From: Pollenia angustigena
Taxonomy: Eukaryota > Arthropoda > Insecta > Diptera > Polleniidae
Assembly (NCBI GenBank): GCA_930367215.1
Contig: OV884059.1
Span: 147,682,511 to 147,746,510, forward strand
Direction of reading: 5' to 3'
DNA length: 64,000 bases
Part shown: positions 23,119-34,528 of the stretch, one piece after another
Position numbering within the stretch: the first letter of the stretch is position 1
How the letters are laid out: every line of letters starts with the position of its first letter
Program-made: the position numbers and the translations under genes
The notes under the pieces: generated by a model
Database searches by the model: none
The model's input: only the letters and a program-made list of their open reading frames with translations
What the model was told of the DNA's origin: nothing

Positions 23119-24599
23119 ATGGTGCTATGTTTTTTTTTTTTTTTCATTTTTTTGTAGTAGTTATACATTTTAACTTAATTATTTTTTATTATTTTAATAT
23201 TCAGTTTGCTTAGCTATCATGAGCTTTTTTTTCTTTTTTTGAATTTTGCTGTGCATAAATATTAATCCTTTTATTACTATACTCATTATAGCTAAACTCG
23301 CTGCCTTTTGTTTGTTTTACAACCTCATTTTTTTGCTTTATTTAGTTCAATTCATTATATTTTTTTTTCTTATTGTCAGTTTTCGGTCTATCTCTTATTA
23401 TAGATTGACTTTTAATTGAAACATTATGAAATTTCCTTGTTATATTTTCAATATGATCTCATTTCTTTTATTTTTTCTTTTTATTTTTAAATATGAACGG
23501 CTGTTAGTTAATGAATATATTAATTTGTTTTTTATTATTAATTATGAAAGTGAATAATAATATTTTTTTGGTATTCATCTCGTTCTCCCCAGGCATAATT
23601 GTAATCCCTCTTTATGATGTCTTTTAGAGAGAATCTTGGTCCTATAGTTAGGGATAGTGTGCATTTTAAAAATATTTTAACCCCATATGCCAATCAATGT
23701 AATATTGCGCATTTAAACTGCCGTAGCTTATCGCCTAGTGGAAATTCCGTCAAACTTGACGAGTTAAAGTCAATCATTGGTCATGGTATTTTTGATGTGT
23801 TTGCAGTAACTGAAACGTGGTTTAATGACCTTATTTCTGATCAAGCTGTTGAAATCCCCGGTTATAAGATTTGTCGTAATGACAGGCCTTATTCTTATAG
23901 GGGTGGTGGTGTTGGGATCTATATCTCCAAGGAACTCAAGTATAGTGTTGTATCTAAGGTTCAAGTTTCTGGATGTGAATCTCTATTTGTTGAATTATCT
24001 TCTGATAATAGAAAGTTTTTGTTTGGTACAGTTTATCTTCCAAATGGGTGTTTGGATAAGTTTGAAAGATTTCATAGTGATTTATTATCTAGATATACTG
24101 ATATCATTATTGTAGGGGATTTTAACTTCAATTTATTTTTACCTCCAAAGTCTGACCTATTTCGTTTATTTTGTTTGAGATGTAAGTTATCTATAATTCA
24201 TAATTCTAAGCCTACGCATTTTGATTTAAGGACTGGGACAACATCGCTTATTGATTTCTTTTTGGTAAGCAATCCCTCTTTGACTAGCCTCAGTGACCAA
24301 GTGCAATGTCCATCTATTTCGGACCACTCACTTATTTTTGGATCGTTTACTTTGAGTGTTGCCAAATTTGTTGAATTCTTTGAATATCGTGACTACAAAA
24401 ATATAGATTGGGTTGGTTTATTTTCGTTTCTTAATGAGTATAATTTTTCTTCAATTTTGAATACTGTTGATGTTGATGATAAGTGCTTTCTTATTAGCTC
24501 CCTTTTGAATGATCTATATTCCTTTGTCCCAAGTGTTAGGATTCGATTTGGTGAAAGAGGAAATACATGGATGAAATCTGACAGAGTAGTCCTAGCTAG
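22932..24599. repeat. Partial third copy of tandem unit
   Basis: Identity with copies 1 and 2 continues from the end of ORF1 through the endonuclease part of ORF2 and stops after 24599. From there copy 3 reads on into intact ORF2, whereas copies 1 and 2 jump to the transposase-gene segment. Just before the break, copies 1 and 2 share an A (1657 and 13125) where copy 3 has T (24587). Confidence 0.93.
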
Positions 24600-26806
24600 G
24601 TCTCTTCGTGATTTTTCGTTTTCTGCCTTCAAGGCTAACCCTTCAAACTTAAACTGGCAAACATATTGTAAATTTCGTAATAGGGCAAAAAATGTTATTC
24701 GTAAAGAAAGAAGTAAATATTTTTCTAAGCTTTTCGGTTCTTTAGATTCCTGTGGCTTTTGGAAAGCTATTAGAGGTTCTGGTTGTATTGGGAATGGGAA
24801 TTATTGCCTGGATATGGATTGCGATGCTATGAATAATTATTTCGTAGGCCCTAGTGCTCCTACTTCGATTGATTTCATCTTTGATCATCCTGAAACCTCG
24901 GCTGAGTCCTTTTCATTTTCTTGTATAAGTGAGATGGAACTATTTGAGGCCTTGAATAAGGTTAATTCTAAACCTGTTGGCATAGATGGAGTGCCTATTA
25001 AATGTTTGAAACTAGTTTTTCCTTTCATTTCTGATACTATTCTGCACTTGGTTAACTCGATTTTAACAACGTCTATATTTCCATCTGCATGGAAAGTTGC
25101 TCGTATTGTCCCCATACCTAAGACTAAGGTAGTTCGTAGTCCTGATGATCTTAGACCTATTTCTATACTTCCAGCACTGTCAAAGGTCATTGAACATGTT
25201 CTTAAGGAGCAAATGGTTAATTCGGTATCTAATAAAATTTCTGAATCTCAGTATGCATTTCGTAATGGCGTAAACTCTACCTGCCTTCTATTAAGCCTCA
25301 CTGACAGTATAAGGGGTAATATTAATGAGGATAAACTGAGTGTGTTAATTTCCTTGGACCTCTCCAAGGCATTTAATTCAATTAATTTTTCAAGGCTTAT
25401 ACGTAAACTCTCGAGGGAGTTCCAATTTTCAAGAACTGCCTGCAGGCTTCTAATGTCTTATTTAACTGGGAGGTCTCAATTCGTTGTTGCTAATGATGTT
25501 GTTTCTGAAAGACTTCCCCTTCATGCTGGTATCCCTCAGGGTTCAGTTCTGGGTCCTCTTCTGTTTATTTTGTATATAAACGATCTCTCGAATGTAATTA
25601 ACTCTATACACTGTACTCCTTTTATTTTTGCTGATGATGTTTTTTTGCTCTTTAGAGGGAATAGAAGATTTAATGAAGTTTTTGAGTATGATATAAACTT
25701 GTGTTTGGAAAACATAAGACAGTGGACCGTCGATAATTATTTGTCGATTAATACAGGCAAAACCAAAGCAATGATGTTTGGCCCCACGTCTCGTTTTTTT
25801 ACTACCATGGATATGTTTGTGGGTGATGATGAAGTTCAATTTGTTGATAATCATAAATGTTTGGGAATTACCCTTGATAAGAAGCTGTGTTTTAGTAATC
25901 ATATTGATTCCTTATCGGGGAGAGTTTGGGGTTCCTTGCGGAGAATTTACTGTTCAAGTATATTTTTACCCTTTCACGTTAGGAAGAGATTAGCACATGC
26001 GGTTTTGATGTCACAGGTTCTCTATGGGTTTGAAGTAATATCTGGGACTGTTGGTTTCCTTCTTGCCAGATTGAGACGTTTGGTAAATACAATTGTTAGG
26101 TTTGTGTATAATGTTCGACGTAGGGATCATATTTCTGGTTTTGTGAGGAGTTTTCTAGGCTGCTCTTTTAATGAACTAGTATCGTCTCGCAATCTAAGTC
26201 TGTTTCATAAGCTTATTAAAAGTGGCAAGCCCTTGGCGCTTCGTAATGCGTTTCTGTTCTCACCTCGTACTAGGAACCCACACCTTATTGTTCCTAGAGT
26301 TGTTAGTAGAGTTGTGTCGGTTCAATTTGTTGATAATCATAAATGTTTGGGAATTACCCTTGATAAGAAGCTGTGTTTTAGTAATCATATTGATTCCTTA
26401 TCGGGGAGAGTTTGGGGTTCCTTGCGGAGAATTTACTGTTCAAGTATATTTTTACCCTTTCACGTTAGGAAGAGATTAGCACATGCGGTTTTGATGTCAC
26501 AGGTTCTCTATGGGTTTGAAGTAATATCTGGGACTGTTGGTTTCCTTCTTGCCAGATTGAGACGTTTGGTAAATACAATTGTTAGGTTTGTGTATAATGT
26601 TCGACGTAGGGATCATATTTTTGGTTTTGTGAGGAGTTTTCTAGGCTGCTCTTTTAATGAACTAGTATCGTCTCGCAATCTAAGTCTGTTTCATAAGCTT
26701 ATTAAAAGTGGCAAGCCCTTGGCGCTTCGTAATGCGTTTCTGTTCTCACCTCGTACTAGGAACCCACACCTTATTGTTCCTAGAGTTGTTAGTAGAGTTG
26801 TGTCGG
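23614..26806 (+). CDS. CR1-like LINE ORF2: endonuclease and reverse transcriptase, 5' part of split gene
   Basis: The open frame runs over 1,060 codons. The endonuclease has TETWF (E67), GDFN (168-171) and SDH (236-238). The reverse transcriptase has LRPISILP, LDLSKAFNS with the catalytic Asp, GIPQGSVLGPLLF and FADD at 672-675. The palm and thumb are complete, so nick and first-strand synthesis chemistry look intact. The C-terminal part (residues about 741-902) is duplicated in frame. After 26806 a foreign insertion adds about 13 residues before a stop at 26846, and the native tail is at 31416-31574. Clade is inferred from motif style (CR1-like, with PHD-type ORF1); Jockey-group membership is the main alternative. 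Confidence 0.88.
25835..26806 (+). repeat. In-frame 486-bp tandem duplication inside ORF2
   Basis: 25835-26320 and 26321-26806 are direct repeats of 486 bp (162 codons). I see one difference (HISGF against HIFGF). It duplicates the region after the thumb, including KCLGITLDKKL. The starts share TTCAATTTG, and the frame is kept. Confidence 0.95.
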
Positions 26807-27243
26807 TCATGAACGAACTAGTTCAATTGAACGGGTCAGTCAGATGAACGATGAACGGCCGTTCAGTTTCATCGTTCAATTCCGTTCAATCGGTCACTTG
26901 CATGGATCACTTAAGTCTTTTTAGTCAGTCGGTCACTTGTTTACCAAACAACTGGTTGAAAAGAAACAACAATACTATTGTGATGTATATGTGATGCCAG
27001 TATAATATTCTTATTTCATTTACTCATTGCCACATTCTTTTACACATTTTCATAATACGATCAGGGTTGTCAAGTTTCTTGGCGACTTAATTTTCAATTT
27101 GGCGACATGCGATTTATTTTTGGCTGATTTTAAAATGTACGGCGATTTTGTTGTAAATTTGATAAATTAAAAAATTTGTTTTTGATTTATATGTTATTTG
27201 TGCGAACGCATACGTTCGAGTGACATCGTGAAATAGGCAGTTA

Positions 27244-27498
27244 GTCCCAATATACACTAGGGAAATTTCTTGCCGGATATTTTTTGAATTTTCTTTTAAT
27301 TTTACCTGAAGCGTTTACATATGAAACATTAGAAGTCAGACGGAAATTAATACTTGTATGTAAACTACAAAAAGTAAGAAAGAGAAATGAAAAAAATGTC
27401 CAGTACAGATAGTCATGTACTAAACACTCTTCCTTTTCGACCCCTCGCCATCAAACTTCGTCTGTACAGCAAGAAATTTCCCTAGTGTAAATTGGGAC
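27244..27498. mobile_element. GTCCCAAT MITE, diverged, inverted relative to 3229
   Basis: The terminal repeats GTCCCAATATACACTAGGG and ACACTAGGGAAATTTC-type ends match the element at 3229-3472, in opposite orientation. Flanks are TTA on the left and TAA on the right, one mismatch from a perfect duplication. Confidence 0.78.
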
Positions 27499-28779
27499 TA
27501 ATGGGTTTTAAAACGCGTTTAAGCTAAATGTTATTACATTAGAGATGATTAAGATGACAGATTATTAAGAAAAAAACCCAACAAACAAATTAATATTTCT
27601 TTTAAGTATTAAAAATGGATAAAAAATACTTTATAAAGTTATCAGAAGATTATTTTAAACATATTAATGATAAAATTGTAAAAATTTATGAATTATTTAA
27701 GAAAAAAAAAAAAAAAAAACAAAACGTTAAGCAGAGTTAAAGAACCCAAGTGTGAGCATAGTATAAGCCATGAATTTGTTTTGAGACTCGTATACAAATT
27801 TACCGTTTGTTATTTGGAAATACTATTTCAATGTGGTATTCCATGTAATATAAACTAGTTTTTGAAAAAATATATAGCTATAAGGATACGTCCGGTACGT
27901 ACCATTTTAAAGAACTCTTTATGTGCATGTTATTCCAATTGTTAATGTCTGTGTTGAAAGAGTTATTTTTAATAATTAACTCCACTAAAACTCGCTTTCA
28001 AAATTGAGTGCAGTATAATCTTCTTGGCACATTATTACGAGCTATAAATTATATGAATGTAAATAGCACGTTAATACCTTCACATGATAACTGAATCGTA
28101 CACATTGTTTTCCAAAAAAACAGTAAGAATGCCTTACCGGTGAAATGTATAGCATTTTAGATATATATCCAATATTTATTTAATACTAACCACAAGAAAT
28201 CGTTTTGCTGCTTTAGTTAGACTATTGTAAACTATTGTACCTTTTTTGTGTTCACCAAACATTTTAATTAAACAATTTATGTATCAACGCGACTTTTTCC
28301 CATTTTTGGCAAATTTTAGCAAATAGGAAGATATTTATTTTTTAGGATTTATAAAAAATATTTTTAAAACTGTTAAAGATATATTTTATATTGTCAAAAA
28401 CGCAAAAAAAGGCTTTGGCGATTTTGAACAATAAATTTGTCAAAAAGATCAAAATAATTCCGACAACCATGGCTGCTATTCACAATTTTACATGAGCGTT
28501 GCCAGTTGTTCTTAATATAAAACCCGCCAAATGCAAATTTTTTATTTGAGCAAAAAATTGTATATATATTTATTTCATTTATTTTTTAAATTAGACCTTA
28601 AAATAAATAACCAAATTCAATATTCGACAACTTTATTATTTAAAGCTTAGTCAAGTTTTAGAGCACGAAATTATTAGGGAAAGCCCATTTTTAATGTAGA
28701 TATAACTAAAGCATTCGTTTATTAATGATGCCCCTAATTTTTAAAAAAGAAAGCTGGTCGTGTTCGTACCTAACAGTTA

Positions 28780-28921
28780 GTGCCGGTTCACACACGTCAA
28801 GTTTTACTCGTCAAGTCTTGAGCTTTTATGAGAGAAGGGAAAAGAGAATGCCATTTCATTTCCCCTCTCTCCAAAAAACTCAAGACTTGACGAGTCAAAC
28901 TTGACGTGTGTGAACCGGCAC
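28780..28921. mobile_element. 142-bp hairpin MITE, GTGCCGGTTCACAC ends
   Basis: The ends are long inverted repeats (GTGCCGGTTCACACACGTCA and complement), with the duplicated TTA at 28777-28779 and 28922-28924. The 3-bp TTA points to PIF/Harbinger. The arms extend almost to the centre, so it would fold completely. Confidence 0.85.
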
Positions 28922-29390
28922 TTATCTTTACCTATTTCAACAATCATTTAGCATATATGTTTTATCCTTCAGTTTTCATTAAAAAATTACAGCTTTTATA
29001 CTATTAATTACTATGCACTGCTAGATTTCTTTTTGTAGAAATTACAGGCAAAAGACTGGTAAAATAAAAAAAAATATTAGTTTAAAAGAATCAACTTATG
29101 CATTTAAATTGCTTTTATTTAACTTGCAATGTATGTTTGTGGGTAAAATCTTGCAACTCAAATTTAAAGCAGATTTCTCGAACCGATTTAGCTGACATTT
29201 TGTAACATATGTTCAGTTTGGATGACAATGCATGGTTAACTGTGTAAAGTTATTATACATCTAACATTTATTGACAAGCAACATGCTTTTATATCATATA
29301 AATTGATTAATGACATTATAAGTTCGAAAAACAGGCAGTAAAATTTTTTAAGTAATTATTTCTCTTTAAATAAAGTTACCTAAACATTTA

Positions 29391-30408
29391 CAGCTGTATT
29401 CATAAACATTTTAAACTCCATTTCAAATCTGTTTTAAGCATAAATCGTTAAAATTGTATTCATAAACGAATATTACCTTAAAAACCCTATTTTAAACCTT
29501 GTGTAAATAAGCGAATTTTAAAATTGGTTCGACCCTTGTTTTAACCTATTTTTAAATGACATTTTTGCTTTTTGCTGTGTGTTTATGGTGATTTTGAACA
29601 TTTTTGCGAGAAATTTTAAGACAATATATTATTATGTATTTAAACATTAAAAATAAAATGAAATTCAAAAATATGTATGTATGAAAAATGTATATTATTA
29701 ATATATTTTTCAATTTAACAAATTAAAGCTCAAAAAATTATTAATTGTACATTATGAACTAGTGATGTGTAAACGATCAAAATAAATAAAATAAAACTCG
29801 TTATTTTAATACTTTTTGATATCAGCAATAAAATCATCATCTAAATTGCACTTTGTTTTGTTTTATTAGAACTCTTTATTTTTTTAAATATAACTGAACA
29901 ACCTAAACAAAAGCGGCAAGCGTTTTTTTAAAAATTAAAATTTTATTTAAATACAATTTCAATAAAACAAACCGACATAGCGATCTATAAAATAAGATTT
30001 ATCAGCCGGGTGGTTTCTAATTCGCATTCTAATGGTTTGTTTCGTATAAATTGTATGCAAATGAGAAGTTTTGACATACAAAAAACGCTTCCGCACTTAT
30101 TTAGGTAGCTCAGTAAGAGACAACTATTCATATATAAAAAGCAATTTTTTTCTCACACACGACAAAAAAATTTTTAGATACGAATACGAGTATGAATTAA
30201 TAACCATTGTTTTACATCATTATGATTCATGTGACAAATAAAAGAGATAGCGTTGCCACCATCAAATTAAAAAATACGGTAAAACGTTTATTAGTTAAAA
30301 TGCTGATTATGAATACGAATTTAAAAAAAAGCTTTTTTAGGCTTAAAATGTTTTTTAACTAAAATTCATCTAAAACCTGAATTATGATTTTTTTTATGAA
30401 TACGGCTG
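29391..30408. mobile_element. 1018-bp MITE, CAGC(T/C)GTATTCATAAA ends
   Basis: The left end is CAGCTGTATTCATAAAC, and the right end is the complement of CAGCCGTATTCATAAA. TTA flanks both sides (29388-29390, 30409-30411), as for PIF/Harbinger. It contains another small MITE at 29892-30118. No gene is present. Confidence 0.8.
29892..30118. mobile_element. About 227-bp MITE, ACTGA(A/G)C(A/T)ACCTAAA ends
   Basis: The ends pair as imperfect inverted repeats of about 30 bp. A second copy, with a highly similar interior, is at 33917-34139 inside a different host element. The ends themselves are approximate. Confidence 0.7.
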
Positions 30409-30664
30409 TTAGAATATGAGAACACCAAACAAGTATGAAAACCGCCACGTTTAGCGAGAAATCACTACATATGGCAGCCCAGATTGTACTATGAAATTTT
30501 CTAAACAATGTGGCAAATTGCCACTGGCAATGTTTTAAAAGAAACAAATATAGTATACTGGTACAACATAAACATTTTAATAGAATTGTTTCTTTTCAAT
30601 CAGTTGTTGGGTAAACCAAAAAACAACTCAGAATTTTTCGTTTATTGTTTTCTATTTTTGGGTA

Positions 30665-31201
30665 CACTCAAAAAGTTGTACAGTAACTGAATGTAATTTA
30701 CTAAAATCATTTTCCGTAGAGTTAAAACTTAATAAAATTTGTTATTTTATAATTAAACTAATTCTTTAACTATTTCTATATGTTTCTCCAAAAAATATAT
30801 GTTCAGTTATTTTTTATGCATAAAATAAAACTGAAATACATACTTAACTGCAAAGATATTTTAAATTATTTTATTATTTACATACATATAGGAACATGTG
30901 CACATAAATTAAAAAACACAAATTTTTCGCTGATTTGGTAGGTAATAATGACAGGTATAAATACTGTTTTAGCTGTTTTAGTATGTAATTTAAATTGAGT
31001 TAAAATTAATTGAAAAAAACTTTGAATGTATTTTTTGTAGTTTGTACATTGAAATAACAGAAAAATTTATTAATTTTTAAAGAATTTCTCCGTTTTAAAA
31101 TTAACATTAAAAAATAGCCGCAAAATTCCTTTATTTTAAATGAAATTTCAGTTTTTCAAACTTAATATTATTTTGAATTTACCTACATAATATTTTGAGT
31201 G
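30665..31201. mobile_element. 537-bp MITE, CACTCA ends, TA target site
   Basis: It is flanked by TA (30663-30664, 31202-31203). The end sequence CACTCAAAAAGTTGTACAGT resembles that of the element at 57135, so the two belong to one family of Tc1/mariner-type target choice. Confidence 0.75.
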
Positions 31202-31415
31202 TAACATCAAACAAATATGCTATACTTGTTTCTTTTAACACATTGCCGTATTCAATCAATTGTGAATGAATGAACGAAATCCACAAAAGACCGACTGACA
31301 CAAAAGATAAACTAACCCAAAAGACAAGTGACCCGAAATGAACGACTGAACGAAGTGAACGAACTCGTTCACTGTTTTGAATTGAACGTTAATGACCGGT
31401 CACCTAAATGAACGA

Positions 31416-31574
31416 TTAAGCCCAAAACTAGTTGTTAGATCAGCATTTGCTAGATCTTTTCTTGTCATAGTTTTTTATCATTGGAACCACCTACCATTAG
31501 AATTACGTACCTTCTCGCACTCTAATAACGCTTTCAGATTGAAACTAATGACGCATTTTTCGGATGCAAATTAG
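31416..31574 (+). pseudogene. CR1-like LINE ORF2, C-terminal tail after insertion
   Basis: The frame reads SPKLVVRSAFARSFLVIVFY and continues to LMTHFSDAN and a TAG. It aligns in style with the C-terminus of the minus-strand relative at 46849-47046 (SFIVRIARLWNFLPF). It is separated from the rest of ORF2 by the 4.6-kb insertion and is not directly in frame with it. Confidence 0.78.
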
Positions 31575-31876
31575 TAGTTATTATTACGTATTGCTTAAAA
31601 AATTGCATATACGCACTTCCCTCATTGGACCGAATTTAACTCTTTATTCTTAGTAATCAATATTAATATATGTCCTTGTGATTTTTTTTTATGCTCGGGG
31701 GAGCGAATGAATTGAGATTGTTTATTGATTTTATTAATAATATAATGTGCCTTTATATATATATATATATGCTTATTTTGTATAAATATAGTTCTCTGAT
31801 AAATACTTAGGTACTACGTGCTGTGTAATATATATTTGGCCTCAGTGGCTTATATTACGAAATAAATAAATAAATA
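31575..31876 (+). other. 3' untranslated region and 3' end of CR1-like LINE
   Basis: The region ends TTGGCCTCAGTGGCTTATAT, then an AAAT-type short tandem tail (AAATAAATAAATAAAT), the kind of microsatellite-like tail CR1-group LINEs have instead of poly(A). The minus-strand LINE ends with the same motif near 46600. Confidence 0.75.
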
Positions 31877-31904
31877 TTAAAAGCTAGATATACTAAGTTT
31901 TAGA

Positions 31905-32628
31905 GGGACTTTCTTAGCACCTGAAAAAATTAAACATCACAGGGGAAGGATCCGAGATATCATAATTGCCATCTAGAATTTTAAGTTAGTTTAGAAAAGC
32001 ATTAAATACGAAAATAAAGGCACATTCTAGCCATTAACAATGATATACGATACGATGAGATTAGACTTTAAATGACGATGCTGTATATATAAAACAAAAA
32101 GGGCAGTCATTTAGGGCGTGACAAAACAATTTTTTTAAAGTTTTTCAAACTTAATATATATACCTTTTATTCTAGGGCGTGACTGATGACCATTTTTTTG
32201 GGTTTGTATTGGCTTCTACTTGGTTTATTGTAGTATGTATGTGAAAAAGAAAAAAGGGACTTAATTTGGAGGCGTGGCATAAAAGTGAGCATATTAAAAT
32301 CTATACATACGTAGTTTTATAAGAACTTTCTTGGACCGTCAAAAAAATTGGACATTTTGGGGATCCGAGATGGCATAAGTGGCGCCAAGAATTTCAGGTC
32401 GGATTGAAAAGTCACTAAAGACAAAAATTAAGCCACTATCAAGCCATGAACAACGATATGCGATATGATGAGATCGGACTTTAAATGGCAGCGCTACATA
32501 TAAAATACCAAAAGTGCTGTAATTTGGAGCGTGGCAAAAAAAAATGTTTTCCTGTTTTAGAAACTTCATTGACATATCTTTCATTCTAGGGGGTGACTGG
32601 CACAACTTTTTTTTCGACCCACCCTAAT
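31905..32628. repeat. 1-kb repeat R, inverted partial copy
   Basis: Reverse complement similarity to about 6100-6660. It has the same CACGCCCTA-type blocks in complement (TTTAGGGCGTG, TCTAGGGCGTGAC), with the block order duplicated. It ends where the gypsy element starts. Confidence 0.75.
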
Positions 32629-32639
32629 ATACAGCTTTT

Positions 32640-33060
32640 ATTCACAACTCACTGCAATGTTTATATTTTTCTCCGCGTGATGCGTTATTGACAAAGTCTG
32701 AACTAAGAATGATCTTATGGCATCTCTTGCGATTCTATTTATACTCTAGCCCAGACGTGTAGATGGTACTAGTAACGGCTAGATAAACTTATACAGCTAT
32801 AGTTACTATTTATATGGCTGAATTAATTGAGTAATTAGGCATCTAAACTAAGGCATACTTTTAGGCATTAACAACGAACATTCTAGTATTTACAGTGGAT
32901 TTGAAGTACGATTATGCACAACAATTTTAACATTACATCTGTACATTGATTTTTACACAAGTGTGCATAACTTATTCAATAGCAATTTAAACTAATAAAA
33001 TAACTAACAAATACTAAATAACAATACAAGATAACTAATAAATTAATCTAATTCGTAACA
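32640..33060 (-). repeat. 3' LTR of gypsy element
   Basis: On the minus strand the LTR begins TGTTACGAATTAG at 33060, directly after a purine tract. The lower boundary is not certain because no second LTR is available for comparison. Confidence 0.6.
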
Positions 33061-33077
33061 CTGCCTCCCACTTAAGC
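33061..33077 (-). other. Polypurine tract of gypsy element
   Basis: The minus strand reads AGTGGGAGGCAG immediately before the LTR start TGTTACG. This is the usual primer site for plus-strand DNA synthesis. Confidence 0.75.
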
Positions 33078-33219
33078 ATGTTCGTCCCGAATAGACTCAG
33101 AATCTCCTCTTCAATCAGGGGCTAATCGTTCTAAATGAACAACTTTCATTTTAGCTCTTGGACTTTTATATTTCTGTATAAAACATTTTTCAATTTCTTT
33201 ATCACCTTATAAAGGTCCA

Positions 33220-33351
33220 ATTAGACGTGACATAACCATAACAACACTGTATTACCAAAACGACATAAACATACCATGCAAACCAATTCAGTTTTGGTTT
33301 CTAAATTCGCCGTTACGGCTGTGGCATTTTGGTTATGTTACGTCTAATTTG
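33220..33351. mobile_element. About 130-bp MITE in gypsy integrase tail
   Basis: Inverted ends AATTAGACGT(G/A)ACATAACCA pair across the element. It splits the gypsy sequence after the segment encoding GQLVLLF. The exact target duplication is unclear. Confidence 0.65.
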
Positions 33352-33683
33352 AGCTTAAAAAGCAAAACTAACTGGCCCTCTTTAAATCCTTCCGAATTCG
33401 CCGCTCTATCGTATCTGGCTTTCATCTTGTCACTACACAACTTAATACGGTTTCGTACAAATTCATGAAGTTCATTTAGAGTATCTTGTTCTTGTGAGGT
33501 TGAGCCTTCATTGTTTTCACCCGTTGGTATAGGCTTAACACCAAACTCTAGATCTCCTAGTAGTCTGAGCTATGTTCCAAACACAATTTTGGCGGGTGTA
33601 CGAGAGGTGGAGTGAACAGCTGATCTATACGCCAACAGGAATTTTTAAATGTGTTCATCCCAGTCTTTTTGTTGAGTGCTGAC

Positions 33684-34528
33684 TAGTGCTGGGATACTAT
33701 CGATATTTAGCGATAGTTCAGATTTCACTATCGATATTACTATCGACTGAATGTCTGTACTTGTGCAGGAAAACTTTAATTATTTTTTTATAAGGCTACA
33801 GTCCGTTGTTTTTATCACTTTATTGAATGTATGAGACGTATGTATATACGCAAGTTATTTTAGGCAGTTTTTTAAAAATTGATAAGTACCTTTCTGAAGG
33901 AACCGAAGTAACAGGAACTATAACTGAAAAACCTAAACAAAAGCGGCAACCTTTTTTTTAAACATGAATATTTTATTTAAAAACAATTTCAAACCGACAT
34001 AGCGATCTGTCAAATAAGATTTATCAGCCGGGTGGTTTCTAATTCGCATTCTTATGGTTTGTTTCGTATAAATTGTATGCAAATGAGAAGTTTTGACATA
34101 CAAAAAACGCTTCCGCTCTTAGTTAGGTAGCTCAGTAAGATATTCCATTGCAACTTTAACAAATTTTCTAAATTCTAAACCCAAAAAGGTAATCAACCTA
34201 GCGGACTTATCCTCTAATGGTCGTTCATTGTTTTGTCCTATGCTTACAATTGCATTTGGATATGCATTTTTTTACAACATTACAAAAATATTTGACTTTC
34301 AGTCCCTTTAATTAGCAGTTAACTGCTAAGCAATCCATACCACTTGCCATTCTTGTTGTTTGTATTCATTGCTGTCATTCAGCGCCAATTAATAATAGCA
34401 AGTAAAAATTTGCGGCAAAAAACTGTGTGTGTATAGCTGTATAATAAAAATATCGATATTTATATTTTTCATATCGATATTTTCGATATTTTAAGACTAT
34501 CGATAATATCGATAGTCTCCCAGCACTA
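33684..34528. mobile_element. hAT-like element, 845 bp
   Basis: It begins TAGTGCTGGGA and ends TCCCAGCACTA, with a perfect 8-bp duplication GTGCTGAC (33676-33683, 34529-34536). Subterminal ATCGATA words are frequent at both ends. It is non-coding and carries a nested MITE at about 33917-34139. Confidence 0.88.
33917..34139. mobile_element. ACTGA-type MITE, second copy
   Basis: It is highly similar to 29892-30118, with shared blocks such as GATTTATCAGCCGGGTGGTT, and nested in the hAT-like element. The ends are approximate. Confidence 0.68.

Larger units (their letters stand above)
26807..31415. mobile_element. 4.6-kb composite insertion splitting LINE ORF2
   Basis: LINE coding sequence stops at 26806 and resumes at about 31416. 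Both ends are rich in GAACGA/TCGTTC words and are roughly inverted to each other (for example GGTCAT..AACG..TTCAATT and TCAGTCGGTC). ATGAACGA occurs at 26809-26816 and 31408-31415 and could be an 8-bp target duplication, but this word also recurs inside. Four smaller elements are nested in it. No transposase frame is seen. Remaining stretches (26807-27240, 27499-28776, 28925-29387, 30412-30662) hold no gene. Confidence 0.7.

Noticed and set aside
27062..28477. Possible hAT element with CAGGGTTGTC and GACAACCATG ends
   Set aside because: The ends are only partly inverted and no 8-bp flanking duplication was found, so I did not annotate it.
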